Of a stretch of 51,729 nucleotides of DNA, positions 43,201 to 51,085 are shown piece after piece. The stretch is from the NCBI GenBank assembly GCA_019358975.1, contig JAHHIL010000042.1, positions 1-51,729 of the forward strand, written 5' to 3'. The notes beneath the pieces were generated by a model that was given only the letters and a program-made list of their open reading frames with translations, did no database searches and had not been told where the DNA came from. A program made the position numbers and the translations under genes. The DNA is from Trichocoleus desertorum ATA4-8-CV12. GTDB taxonomy: Bacteria; Cyanobacteriota; Cyanobacteriia; FACHB-46. Position 1 is the first letter of the stretch. Every line of letters starts with the position of its first letter.

Positions 43201-44643
43201 TACTACTTCCTCAACAAAGCTGTCATAGAGTTCGTAAGTTGATGAAGGATTTAACGCTCTACCAAGCTTTGCTAGTTTTTCATACATCTTTAGATTTTGA
43301 GGTGAGCTCAGCAATCGTTTAAGTTCGAGGTTAATACTATCAGGATTAATTCCCCAACTAACTAAAAAGCTTTTGACTACAGCATCAAAATCAAGTGGTT
43401 GCAAGTAAACTGTGTGTTGCCATGAACGCCCTCTAAGCAAAGGATCATATTGCAAATCAAAACTGCGGCAACCAGCAATTACTGTTACTCCATCAACTTT
43501 TTCCAAACGATCAACAAGCCCTAAGAAAACCTTAAGGGCACTGTGTTGTCGGCTTAAAGATAAAACATCAAGGGAATCGATAATGACAACGACTTTGCGG
43601 TAACTTGCTAAGCGGGCGCATTGGCCTACAATATCAGTTGGCAAACCTCTTACACTAAGATCTTGCTCATTATCTACATCAGTAAACTGATCACCTTTAA
43701 TAAATAATAAGCTCCAAGAGCAAGACGGTCGTTCAATATAATCTGCCAGATCCAACAAAACACAGGTTTTACCACTACCAGGACGATCAGATAGTAAGAT
43801 TACTCGACTCCCTTGTTCAATAAGCTCAATAACTTTGGATAACTCAGTTCGGACAATAGACTTGTTGTCGATTGTACGTGGCCAATGCCGGCCAATATTT
43901 GAAGCTAATTCAAAAGTTCTACAAATCTCTGCTTCGCTCAGCTTGGGTGCTAGACTCAAGCCATGTCTATTTAGTTCAGCTAATATATCTTCACGGGTAA
44001 TTAAGTGCCTTGAATCCCTGAGATTGGTCTCGTGGCTTACTAGATAACGCTCTAATAAAGGCATAGCAAGCTCAGCTCTGGGTAAAATTCGATCCAGAGC
44101 TGACTGATTTTGCTGATCCCAATCCTCAAACTCATTAGTTGGGCCAAAGCCTAATCTTTGAGCTAGACTAAAAGCTACTTCCTCCGAACGCTCAAAGATT
44201 TTCGATAAGTGCTTTAGAGCTTCAAGCTGGTTCTTTGGTGCATTATGCGTAAAGGCAAAATAGTCAGGAAAATTTTTGCAAGCTTCTACTAAACTTTTAA
44301 CTTCCCCAAACGGGGATCGAGAATAAAATTTAACTTCCGAATTCTGGCTGAGCTCTAACTGTTTACAAGCTTTTTGCAACTCTTTTTGCAAAGTTTTGTC
44401 TGAAAATCTCCAAGCTTCATGATCAGATTGATTCTTTTTTGCTTGGATAAAACATGCTCGCTCTTCCTCAAATAAAATAACTATGTCATCAACAGTAACC
44501 TGAAAATTCATTTCTGGTATTCCAGTCGAATTGACTTGAATGCCCCGAATAGAATCATCTTCTAGAAGGCGGATAAGCCAATGCAAAGCGACTCTTAGTT
44601 GATATTCATCACCTTGGCTAGAACGTTTCCCTGCAAGACTCAT
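40204..44643 (-). CDS. Avs-like STAND NTPase with Cap4-type nuclease domain (3' end lost)
   Basis: 1479 residues. The N-terminal ~150 residues carry a Cap4/DUF4297-like nuclease pattern: RSSQGDEYQLRVALHWL, FQVTVDDIVILFEEE with Asp52/53, and ACFIQAKKNQ with the QxK at 67-69. A STAND-type NTPase follows: Walker A SDRPGSGKT (285-293), Walker B KVVVIIDSLDV (Asp356), sensor TVIAGCRSFDLQ. Over 900 residues of helical repeats follow, the usual sensor region of antiviral STAND (Avs) proteins that bind phage terminase or portal and then activate the nuclease. The final residues (NEGMN) end in an IS1 element; the natural C-terminus lies at 39289-39474. The protein may still work without ~60 residues. 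ATG 44643 is clear. Confidence 0.75.
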   Translation of the reverse strand: MSLAGKRSSQGDEYQLRVALHWLIRLLEDDSIRGIQVNSTGIPEMNFQVTVDDIVILFEEERACFIQAKKNQSDHEAWRFSDKTLQKELQKACKQLELSQNSEVKFYSRSPFGEVKSLVEACKNFPDYFAFTHNAPKNQLEALKHLSKIFERSEEVAFSLAQRLGFGPTNEFEDWDQQNQSALDRILPRAELAMPLLERYLVSHETNLRDSRHLITREDILAELNRHGLSLAPKLSEAEICRTFELASNIGRHWPRTIDNKSIVRTELSKVIELIEQGSRVILLSDRPGSGKTCVLLDLADYIERPSCSWSLLFIKGDQFTDVDNEQDLSVRGLPTDIVGQCARLASYRKVVVIIDSLDVLSLSRQHSALKVFLGLVDRLEKVDGVTVIAGCRSFDLQYDPLLRGRSWQHTVYLQPLDFDAVVKSFLVSWGINPDSINLELKRLLSSPQNLKMYEKLAKLGRALNPSSTYELYDSFVEEVVVQNPNLGNGAMTALQDMAKYFVKHRSQSCHKETFRCSEDVVRRLISQEVLWSPVPGTLSFSHQTLIDCLVVRATLAERKTLAQFILEYPQLPFIRPVVRAFFFFLRTHEPSKFRHQVWEVLSHTEVAYHVKRLICQSLAEIEPGAEDWRLLRRIFQSYPDLFRRLFASVHGNAWFQILQKYWLPEVKALQEREGWLRQFCWQLGAWANQYPTEVIKLWQEAIVCQWIDNQHIVEIICHGLDKFNAWSTQDIQSLLESLVQYSNSDRSSLLGKSLSQWVEATNSGDDLLWRYITKDIFSEHEGRLDLRNKLRCTPHTFYTENFLAERLVTSEKLLTLALVSLEDWSNNRFMDCDEGSLKNEFLRDTSWIYKHSRQDIHSGDNLKVLFSALEEALKQRSRQNDVWWQANELSLRGSQEAGIRYLLIQAYKENLEENIFGIEAQLQDRVLLNESDLSYELGKLMQMAYPYISESVQTTNQELVSALRTENIAMYSLQYQNESNDVVVWASRKAYNLLSLIPSIFRTSTTQAFIDIWQNRLGYTQPSPTIQSSGGLVMPPFSPQDLLRLSDQALLRLLQYYEQYPMRDPFDRDLVGGFSEVRSVVREACSLEPIRFLSLFPWFIEKNLCQEHIHALIEGIAVHLRYRFSNLSPSKPWEPMEPLPEGGMLASALLCLLERYRIIWKDLKVVSSALEACCVVLENSISAERLTLLLFWLRAKFPSDRQTSNDSRDLRSTAINSPCGVAAESAMILCNKLLEQEQELPELLPSLLHHLARDPAIYVRIPVLERLPFLIYKHPSLGWKLLAAVFQEPQPRLWEYAELCFYYQYRENFNLVEPYLNRLLNEGVEEAGSVWGRLATLASLARYISQERLFSTLRTTNADAWKGAAQVFKSNLDERQHTTACHTGLINILQQANMSDLVLQEVEECFGKESNREAIQHELVVAFLNALPVLVERRDIHDFLEWLSYKAYRNPLSTLEFLETLLKKLEEGNKALLNEGMN

Positions 44644-45160
44644 ACATCTAGCAATTTGAATTCATTAAAATTTTGAAGAAAGTTGATTTTAACTACTAAT
44701 TAGTTAAAGAGCTATAAAATATTTATTTCTTTAAAGATATACAGAAGGCACAAAGTAACTTCATATGCTGTAAAGTAGACCTCTTGGGGACGATCGTCCT
44801 TTGAATCCATTAGCTCTTTCCTCTCTGTCAGCTTATGTCTCCTGATGACTCCTCAGAGCAAAAAGACGCAATCTATAACGGCGAAACCATCTCTCAACCG
44901 CCTCAGCGCCGGACACGGCCCGAACAATTAGAGTTGCTTTGTGGTATCCAGCCTTCACAGGTCAACGTCCACAATGTCCTACTAGTGCTTGAGCTTAGGG
45001 GAAGCACTAGTAGGACATTGGAATTGTGAAAACTGTGGCTAGAGTGATAAATAGTTAATGGAGCGCGATCGCTTGACTGGAAAAACTATCCACTAGAAAA
45101 TCGCTTAAGCGAGGAATCGGACGTACTTTGAGTAATGATACTACTCAGCTAGTCCACCAT
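44644..45160. other. intergenic region with a 19-bp perfect inverted repeat
   Basis: AT-rich promoter region upstream of the Avs-like gene, then a 65-codon frame at 44835-45029 (MSPDDSSEQKDAIYNGETIS...) that I do not trust because half of it is the hairpin. The inverted repeat at 44972-45020 has 19-bp perfect arms (CAATGTCCTACTAGTGCTT and its complement) and an 11-nt loop. Confidence 0.5.
44972..45020. repeat. perfect 19-bp inverted repeat, 11-nt loop
   Basis: Arms 44972-44990 and 45002-45020. There is no T-run on either side, so it is not a classical terminator. It could be a regulator site, a small structured RNA or a degenerate element end. Confidence 0.8.
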
Positions 45161-46057
45161 CTAAAACTTTCCCATGACTTGAAGCATCATTGGGCCTAGC
45201 TCAACGCTAGCCTCAGAATTTAGCTCGACCGCGTAGGCTTTGTCGTTTTTTAATTCAAGCTGAAAATGTAATGATGAGGATAAATTGGCACCCTGCTGAC
45301 GTAAATATTCAATCAAGTTAGGTAAATTCTCTTTGACATGATTCTCTAAGTTTTTAATTGTTCTGGCATAACAATTGCACGTTACCCGAACATCTAAAGA
45401 AATGTTAGAAACTGAATAGCCACCTCCCAACAAAGAATATATAGTGCCGTCAGGAACTTGAATGGAAGTTGATATGCCATACTTCCGAAGTTGTGCGATA
45501 TCCTCATCCGTTACAGGTGTATTCGCAAGCCTGTAACCTTCTGGCACTTTAAATAGTTCAATTGACCTAGGCCAATTATGGTGAATGATTTCAATTAGCC
45601 GTTGTTGGGACCAGCTGCCATGACCAATTACATCAAGCATATAAAAATTATCATCTGTCACACGCGCGAAAAGGAGTGGGCCTGTCCTTTTAATAAAGCC
45701 AGATTTCTCTATTGAGGTTCCAAGATGGAAATGATGAATTCCCCAATCATTTAATAGAGGATCAGGATCACCGGGAGAGCGAATTTTGTTTAAATGCGGT
45801 ATTAAATCTTTTCCATGTTTCACTTTTTGACGAATCAGCTTAATTCCTGCTCGATACTTTTTGGGACAAGTAAACTCTTGAGAAACTAAAATCTTCCTTG
45901 GTTTTGATTCTATACGTCGCCGAAGCGTATTAAAGTATTGAATACAAGTGTCAATATTTGGATTGACAGAATATCCATCCTTTATCAATCTTTGGTTTAG
46001 GATATCTATCCAGTCTTTTTGAAAGTCAATTGTTAGACTTAATTCAGTATTATTCAT
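45161..46057 (-). CDS. unidentified 298-residue protein near the Avs-like gene
   Basis: No family was recognised with confidence. Visible features: DFQKDWIDILNQRLIKDGYS, CIQYFNTLRRRIESKPRKIL, a striking NDWGIHHFHLGTSIEKSGF, then TGPLLFARVTDDNFYMLDVI and HGSWSQQRLIEIIHHNWP. The clustered His (HHFHLG, GHGSW, IIHHNW) could be metal or catalytic ligands, for example in an RNase or hydrolase. The protein is full of conserved-looking blocks and has a clean ATG and stop, so it is real. It lies ~500 bp upstream of, and on the same strand as, the Avs-like NTPase. A toxin or defence role is possible but unproven. Confidence 0.5.
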   Translation of the reverse strand: MNNTELSLTIDFQKDWIDILNQRLIKDGYSVNPNIDTCIQYFNTLRRRIESKPRKILVSQEFTCPKKYRAGIKLIRQKVKHGKDLIPHLNKIRSPGDPDPLLNDWGIHHFHLGTSIEKSGFIKRTGPLLFARVTDDNFYMLDVIGHGSWSQQRLIEIIHHNWPRSIELFKVPEGYRLANTPVTDEDIAQLRKYGISTSIQVPDGTIYSLLGGGYSVSNISLDVRVTCNCYARTIKNLENHVKENLPNLIEYLRQQGANLSSSLHFQLELKNDKAYAVELNSEASVELGPMMLQVMGKF

Positions 46058-46185
46058 TGAGGGATTGCTAAAGGTGTCCTTACAGGATAGCTAAACTACA
46101 CTTCTAGCGAAATTGCCACAGTCACCTGTGAAATCCCATTGCCGCCCGTAAACCCCAGCCACCTAGAACCAAAAGACACCTGACT

Positions 46186-46372
46186 GACTCAGGGGGGAAA
46201 GAAGATATCATCGGCGTTAGCTCTGCACCCCAATACTAACAGTAGAAATTCAGGAGATACGATGGCGCGAGATCCTATCAAGCCGACTCCTCCACAATCT
46301 GCCTCAGTAGCTCAAGCTTCCACTACTCCAGCGGCCTCAGCCAAGCCTGCGAGCCCAGCCACTAAACCAACC
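46186..46372 (+). repeat. left arm of ~185-bp inverted repeat
   Basis: Covers the 5' flank (ACTCAGGGGGGAAAGAAGAT and onwards), ribosome-binding site and first ~37 codons of the gene at 46262. A ~80% similar copy in opposite orientation lies at 47760-47945, so the gene is flanked by its own inverted 5' region. Confidence 0.75.
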
Positions 46373-47740
46373 CTAGGCCCCAAAATCCCCCAGGCTAGTC
46401 ACAGACCTTCTCCCTTGAAAGAGCAAGCCCGTGATCTCAGGGGGCAACCTGACTACTCGCCAGTGCAAATCATCATTTTGAACGGGGCTTACAAGGGCAA
46501 ATCTGTGGATTTGGGTTTGGCAGTTAACGAGATCATGCACTCGGAGACGGCGGACTGGGAAGCCCAAGATGGGGATGGCATTCGGGTTGGAATTAATTTC
46601 AAGCGCCTCAGCCCTCGCGACATCTCCCTTGCCCTAACCTATTACAGCGCGATCGAGGATGTGTCACATCTGGCAGAGAATCTCAAGCATCTCAAGGAGA
46701 TTACTGAAGGTGAGAGCAGACCCCCACTCCTACTCTTTACTCAGGGCAGCATGCAGGCAACTGAGTGTGTTTGCACCTCCGTTCAAGACAAGTACTCAGA
46801 ACCTCACCCCAAACGCAAAGGATTGCGACGGGTAGATGTAGATATCAAGCTGTTACTGGGAGGTGGCAAGAACAGTTCCTATGCGCTTGGTGGTCCCTTA
46901 ACTAGCACTCCACTCGGAGATGAGCGGGCTCGTACCACCGAAAGAGAACGTGAAAAGCGGGGGTTTCAAGCCGTTGTCAAAACGCTGTTTGCCCCTTGCG
47001 TGGGAGCAGAAGGCAGTGCGGCTTTAGAGAAGCTGATTGAACAGAACAAGCTGAATGACCCTTCCGAGATCGCCAAGCTAAATGCCCCTACCTTTGTGCA
47101 AGCCGCGATCGCAGGGATGTTTTTCCCATCTCTACTACAAGACCCCAAGTTACAAACGAAGCTAGCGGGAAACCTAGCAGCAGAGATGGCAGTGAATCAA
47201 GACGGAGTGGGGAGAACGATCCTAGCTCGCAAGTTTGCTGAAGGACTTCTTACAGGTATTTTGCCTGGACCTAATCCAAATCCCACTTTGCAACAACAAC
47301 TGGACTTGACGAAGCCAGATTATGACTTATTGCTGCAAGCTATTCAAACCCAATCCCTAGATGAGAAAAGCCCCTTGTTCGATCGCTCCAAGTATCCCAC
47401 CGCCTCAGAGCGGCTGGCTCAATTCGGCTCCTGTGGGCTCAACCTCAGACGAGTGGGAACACCTGAGGCTAACACCAAAAATGACCCTGAAGTTCTACTA
47501 CGAGTCAATAAATTCTTGGGTGACGAAAAGCCTTCAGATGAGGAGATCAAGAAGCGATTTGGGTTACAAAGTGATGCTCAGGTAAAACTCGTGAGGAATG
47601 GGGTTCCGTATCAGTCCAAAGAGCAGTTCATCGCTCACAATTCTCAGCTCAGTGCTGGCATAGTAGGCCATAAGCTTTGGGGTAGCTTCGTCAAAACTAC
47701 GCCAGAGCCCCAACCGTCCGCTCCACCCGCCGAGTCGTAA
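46262..47740 (+). CDS. possible tube/baseplate-like domain protein
   Basis: 492 residues. A Pro/Ala-rich head (~50 residues) precedes a ~170-residue domain (SPVQIIILNGAYKGKSVDLG, DGDGIRVGINFKRLSPRDIS, PPLLLFTQGSMQATECVCTS, GLRRVDVDIKLLL) whose pattern of 'load into LLF-G, VxSVQDKYSEPHPKRKGLRR' recalls phage or contractile-injection tube/LysM baseplate proteins. That link is weak. The C-terminal part (FVQAAIAGMFFPSLLQDPKL, DRSKYPTASERLAQFGSCGL, NGVPYQSKEQF) is a helical domain shared with 38517-39270. ATG 46262 follows AGGAGATACG. No other injection-system genes are nearby, so the function is unknown. Confidence 0.45.
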   Translation: MARDPIKPTPPQSASVAQASTTPAASAKPASPATKPTLGPKIPQASHRPSPLKEQARDLRGQPDYSPVQIIILNGAYKGKSVDLGLAVNEIMHSETADWEAQDGDGIRVGINFKRLSPRDISLALTYYSAIEDVSHLAENLKHLKEITEGESRPPLLLFTQGSMQATECVCTSVQDKYSEPHPKRKGLRRVDVDIKLLLGGGKNSSYALGGPLTSTPLGDERARTTEREREKRGFQAVVKTLFAPCVGAEGSAALEKLIEQNKLNDPSEIAKLNAPTFVQAAIAGMFFPSLLQDPKLQTKLAGNLAAEMAVNQDGVGRTILARKFAEGLLTGILPGPNPNPTLQQQLDLTKPDYDLLLQAIQTQSLDEKSPLFDRSKYPTASERLAQFGSCGLNLRRVGTPEANTKNDPEVLLRVNKFLGDEKPSDEEIKKRFGLQSDAQVKLVRNGVPYQSKEQFIAHNSQLSAGIVGHKLWGSFVKTTPEPQPSAPPAES

Positions 47741-47759
47741 GCGAAGCGCGAGAACGCAG

Positions 47760-47945
47760 TGTTAGCTTAATGGCTGGGCTCGTAGGCTTGGCTGAGGCTG
47801 CTGGAGTAATAGAAGCTTGAGTTATCAAGGTGGATTGTGGAGGAGTCGGCTTGATAGGACTCGCGCCATCACATCGCCTGGACTTCTGCTGTCAATATTG
47901 GGGCGCAGAGCTGATGATATCTTCTCTCTCCTGAGTTGCTCAAAT
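47760..47945 (-). pseudogene. inverted 5' fragment of the 46262 gene family
   Basis: On the minus strand, ATG 47872 starts MARVLSS..., a frame-damaged copy of MARDPIKPTPPQS. The DNA up to ~47765 matches codons 1-37 of the gene at 46262, and the upstream ~70 bp matches its 5' flank. It is probably the beginning of the same minus-strand paralogue whose C-terminal half survives at 38517-39270, with the intervening part replaced. Confidence 0.65.
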
Positions 47946-48148
47946 ATCTTTTAGTTCTGGGTGGCTGAGATTTACAGTTGGAGGACAAGAGGGCGATCGC
48001 TGTAGTTAGATTCAAGAATCACGACCATTTCTGCGTACTCCAACAAGTACACGCTTAAGATGAGCCACACTTTTTAATTTTCTTGTGTCGATGTATATCA
48101 AGTTTGTAAAGTGCTATATTCCTGAATAGTACATCGAAATATAAAATT
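47946..48148. promoter_or_regulatory. control region of the PadR gene
   Basis: TCGATGTA at 48088-48095 and its complement TACATCGA at 48130-48137 are separated by 34 bp that include TATATC and CTATATTCCTG, possible -10 sequence. Such spaced inverted half-sites near the start suggest an operator for the PadR regulator that follows. No gene is seen. Confidence 0.5.
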
Positions 48149-48532
48149 ATGGCAAAACAAGGGCAAGGTGATGGCGGCCAAGATATTACACTCTCGGCTC
48201 TCGAAGAGGATTTATTAACAGTCCTGCTTGGCAAAGAGCTTTACGGACTTCAGGTGATGAATGCCATGAACGAGGCAAGGCAGGGTAGGCGTCAAATTGG
48301 ATTTGGTAGTTTGTATCCCACTCTCCATCGGCTCGATAAGAAGGGTTTGGTCAAAGCCCGTTGGGGGGATGAAGCTGACGAAGAGGCAGGAGGCGCACGT
48401 AGAAAATACTACAAGCTAACTGGATTGGGTGAGAAAGTGCTCAAGGAAACCCAGGAATACCGGGCTTATCTAGCAGGATGGCAACCCACCTTTCAGCAGT
48501 TCTTTGGATGGTCATTGGTATCTACTCAGTAA
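48149..48532 (+). CDS. PadR-family transcriptional regulator
   Basis: 127 residues with the PadR winged-helix signature: LSALEEDLLTVLLGKELYGL, QIGFGSLYPTLHRLDKKGLV, ARRKYYKLTGLGEKVLKETQ. PadR repressors respond to small molecules or stress and usually control an adjacent gene. The next gene begins 10 bp after the stop, so the two form an operon that PadR probably autoregulates via the upstream inverted half-sites. Confidence 0.9.
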   Translation: MAKQGQGDGGQDITLSALEEDLLTVLLGKELYGLQVMNAMNEARQGRRQIGFGSLYPTLHRLDKKGLVKARWGDEADEEAGGARRKYYKLTGLGEKVLKETQEYRAYLAGWQPTFQQFFGWSLVSTQ

Positions 48533-48542
48533 GGAGCCTAAG

Positions 48543-49136
48543 ATGACGACACTAATAAGACTGATGATCATTTTGCTTAGGCTGCTAGGTACAACTACAA
48601 GAGTGAGCATTAGATTAGCGACAAAGCCCCAAGTTGTTAAGGTTTTGCTACCAAATAATTTTCCAGTCTGGCGGCAAGAAGTCCTGAACTTTACTCAGGA
48701 GCAATCCCAATATGTCAAAGACATGAGACATTACATCAGAACTTTGGATATGTCACGGTTTAGTGAAGCCGAAATCCAAGTTCTAACAAAACAAAAATTA
48801 CAGCGACTTGAGCAGATGGAAGCTCAAGCTCAAGCGCTTAACATGAGAGTTCAAAGCCTGGACCAGGACTATCAGCACCTAGTCGCATCATTTGAGAAAC
48901 TTGGTTTCAATGAAAAGCTAAGAGCACAACTACCTTATTGGATGGCTATTAAGCTGCCCGAAGACTGGCGTCAAGCACTAGTGGAGCGGCGCAGGCAGTG
49001 GGTAGCAGAACAACAACCACGGCTTATATTTTATTTCAAAACTGCTGAGGCTTTGTTGCAGATGATTTGGGCAGCTATCTTGATCAGATGCCTCAATTGG
49101 AAGTGGTTTGGCTTTCAGAAGAAGGTTGATGACTAA
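48543..49136 (+). CDS. coiled-coil protein co-transcribed with PadR
   Basis: 197 residues from ATG 48543, which is preceded by AAGGAG at ideal spacing. It starts with a hydrophobic stretch (TLIRLMIILLRLLG) that may associate with membrane, then a long coiled coil (EAEIQVLTKQKLQRLEQMEA, RVQSLDQDYQHLV), and ends with a second hydrophobic stretch (LLQMIWAAILIRCLNW). No family was recognised. Partners of PadR genes are often membrane stress-response proteins. Confidence 0.65.
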   Translation: MTTLIRLMIILLRLLGTTTRVSIRLATKPQVVKVLLPNNFPVWRQEVLNFTQEQSQYVKDMRHYIRTLDMSRFSEAEIQVLTKQKLQRLEQMEAQAQALNMRVQSLDQDYQHLVASFEKLGFNEKLRAQLPYWMAIKLPEDWRQALVERRRQWVAEQQPRLIFYFKTAEALLQMIWAAILIRCLNWKWFGFQKKVDD

Positions 49137-49139
49137 ATT

Positions 49140-49179
49140 AAGACCCTGCTTGAATCGCTTAACTTTCAAACAGGGTCTT
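49140..49179 (+). terminator. stem-loop after the PadR operon
   Basis: AAGACCCTGCTTGAA and TTCAAACAGGGTCTT pair over 14 of 15 positions around a 10-nt loop, starting three bases past the stop codon. There is little T-run, so it may be a bidirectional or processing hairpin rather than a strong intrinsic terminator. Confidence 0.6.
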
Positions 49180-49238
49180 CAAAACACAAGCCAAATGCAA
49201 GCAACAACTCCACTTGTTACCTACTTCAACTTCATAAT

Positions 49239-49529
49239 ATGACAACGACCGACCCATCGACAAACAACAGCTTTGATTCCTGTTCAGCCGTAGATTTGAG
49301 CATTACTCAAGAACGCTTACGTCAAGCACATCACAGCTTTAACCTAGTCTTGATTGTGACCGCAGCTTCTGCTGTGATGAGTTTAGGTGGGGTTATAGTT
49401 CTATTTCTAGGGCACGGGGCGGAGGGAGCTATTACAGCGATCGCAGGGTTGGCTTCGACCGTGCACTGTATAGAGCTAGCCAGGGATGCGAACGATAGGC
49501 TTGACAGAGTGAGAGCTGAAAGAGACTGA
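49239..49529 (+). CDS. cyanobacterial TRADD-N-associated 2TM membrane protein
   Basis: 96 residues matching the cyanobacterial TRADD-N-associated membrane domain: ITQERLRQAHHSFNLVLIVT, ASAVMSLGGVIVLFLGHGAE, GAITAIAGLASTVHCIELAR, DANDRLDRV. It has two transmembrane helices joined by a short loop. The domain is linked to TRADD-N adaptor proteins in predicted bacterial immunity or cell-death systems and is thought to act at the membrane. No TRADD-N partner is seen nearby; the PadR operon is directly upstream. Confidence 0.8.
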   Translation: MTTTDPSTNNSFDSCSAVDLSITQERLRQAHHSFNLVLIVTAASAVMSLGGVIVLFLGHGAEGAITAIAGLASTVHCIELARDANDRLDRVRAERD

Positions 49530-49548
49530 CGAGTAAGATTAGACTGAT

Positions 49549-49690
49549 TTACAGGCGATCGCCTTGGTCGCTAAGCAATCGCTGCGCTTCCAAGATGAAT
49601 GCGTCCACGCGAGCACTTAAACGATCAATTCGTGAGTCTGTTTGTCTTTGCTGATGTGCTAGAATTAGCTCTTGATCCTTGAGGTCTACT
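49549..49690 (-). pseudogene. remnant of a coiled-coil protein C-terminus
   Basis: Minus-strand frame VDLKDQELILAHQQRQTDSR, IDRLSARVDAFILEAQRLLS, DQGDRL-stop at 49549. A TAA lies immediately upstream and no start codon is present, so only the tail survives. Confidence 0.4.
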
Positions 49691-49787
49691 TAGATCTGCG
49701 ATCGCAAATTTCTCACTCAACCTAAATACTTTACTGAACCTGATAAAGATAAAGGAGCTTGGACTGGGAAGGAGTATGTCAAATAGA

Positions 49788-51077
49788 TTGTGTCAAGGAA
49801 AGAAAGCTAAAGGGAAAGACGATCGCCAAACTCAATCGCGAAACGGTTGAGGGCAGGTTTCCAGTCTCGAATCGGCATCGTCCATTTCTTAGCAATATTG
49901 TGAATCGCCAGGTAAACGACTTTCATCGCCGACTCATCAGTCGGAAAAGCACGGTGGTTTTTCAGAACTTTTCTAAGAGTCATATTCATTGATTCAACTG
50001 CATTGGTGGTGTAGATGGCTTTACGAATCTCTGGTGGGAAAGCAAAGAACGGGATAATTCGTTGCCAGTGTTTCACCCAAGACTTACTGATGGTCGGATA
50101 CTGCTTGTCCCACTTCTCGGCAAACTCAAGCAGGCGTTGCTCTGCCTCAGTTTCCGTGGCAGCGGTGTAAATCAGGCGCAGGTCGGTCGCAACAGCTTTG
50201 CGGTCTTTGTAAGAGACATAGGAGAGGGAATTTCTGACCATGTGAACGATGCACAATTGCACGGTTGTTTTGGGAAAGACCGCCTCAATGGCATCAGGAA
50301 AGCCGGTCAGACCATCAACACAAGCAATCAGAATGTCCTTCAATCCTCGGTTCTGCAATTCGGTGAGCACGGAGAGCCAGAACTTGGCAGACTCGTTTGG
50401 GGTCATCCACAGCCCCAGCAGTTCCTTTGTCCCCGATAGGTTGACGCCTAACGCTAAGTGAATGGCTTTGTTGATCACTCGCCCATCCTGCCTGACCTTA
50501 ACGACTAAAGCATCAAAGTAGACAATTGGGTACACCGAATCGAGGGTGCGGTTCTGCCAGAGCTTGCGCTCCTCTTCCACAGCATCGGTGACATTAGAAA
50601 TTAAACCAGCCGACACTTCTACCCCGTATAGGTCTTGTAGTTGTGCCTGGATGTCGCGGACGCTCATGCCCCTGGCGTATAGGGACAGGATTTTGTCATC
50701 AAACCCGTCAAAGCAGGTCTGCCCTTTCTTGATGATCTGAGGTTCAAATTCACTCGTTCTGTCGCGTGGAATCGTGATCTGCGCCTCACCAAACTCGCCC
50801 TTGATGGTCTTCTTGCTGTGTCCGTTACGGCGATTCTTCGTGGACATAGGAGCAGGTTCAGCACGTTGCTGCTCTAGGTGAGTTTTCATTTCACCTTCCA
50901 AGCAGCGTTCAACCAAAGCTTTAGTCAGTTGCTTAAGGATGTCACCTTCGCCCAACAGATCTTCAGGGCTCTGGTAGCCTTTGAGCAGTTCATCGAGGAT
51001 TTCAGGGGGAAAAGTCATAGGAGTGTTGTCTCAGGTTCAGTAGTTCATTAGATCTTATTTCTGACCTTTGACACAAA
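49788..51077 (-). mobile_element. IS256-family insertion sequence
   Basis: Ends TTGTGTCAAGG (49788) and the complement of TTGTGTCAAAGG (to 51077) flank a single transposase gene. The flanks show only imperfect 8-9 bp similarity, so a target duplication cannot be claimed. It lies 9 bp before a group II intron start. Confidence 0.75.
49807..51018 (-). CDS. IS256-family transposase
   Basis: 403 residues, full length for the family. Conserved blocks: SPEDLLGEGDILKQLTKALV, NRRNGHSKKTIKGEFGEAQI, DRTSEFEPQIIKKGQTCFDG, YARGMSVRDIQAQLQDLYGV. The catalytic triad is in VYPIVYFDALVVKVRQDG (Asp), ILIACVDGLTGFPDAIEAVF (Asp) and TTNAVESMNMTLRKV (Glu). It appears intact. Confidence 0.95.
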   Translation of the reverse strand: MTFPPEILDELLKGYQSPEDLLGEGDILKQLTKALVERCLEGEMKTHLEQQRAEPAPMSTKNRRNGHSKKTIKGEFGEAQITIPRDRTSEFEPQIIKKGQTCFDGFDDKILSLYARGMSVRDIQAQLQDLYGVEVSAGLISNVTDAVEEERKLWQNRTLDSVYPIVYFDALVVKVRQDGRVINKAIHLALGVNLSGTKELLGLWMTPNESAKFWLSVLTELQNRGLKDILIACVDGLTGFPDAIEAVFPKTTVQLCIVHMVRNSLSYVSYKDRKAVATDLRLIYTAATETEAEQRLLEFAEKWDKQYPTISKSWVKHWQRIIPFFAFPPEIRKAIYTTNAVESMNMTLRKVLKNHRAFPTDESAMKVVYLAIHNIAKKWTMPIRDWKPALNRFAIEFGDRLSL

Positions 51078-51085
51078 ATAATTTA

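Noticed and set aside
44835-45029. Small ORF MSPDDSSEQKDAIYNGETIS...
   Set aside because: Its C-terminal third is a perfect DNA inverted repeat, and no family or strong ribosome-binding site supports it.
46262-47740. Contractile injection system locus
   Set aside because: Only one domain loosely recalls tube/baseplate proteins. No sheath, tube, spike, baseplate or ATPase genes occur in the window.
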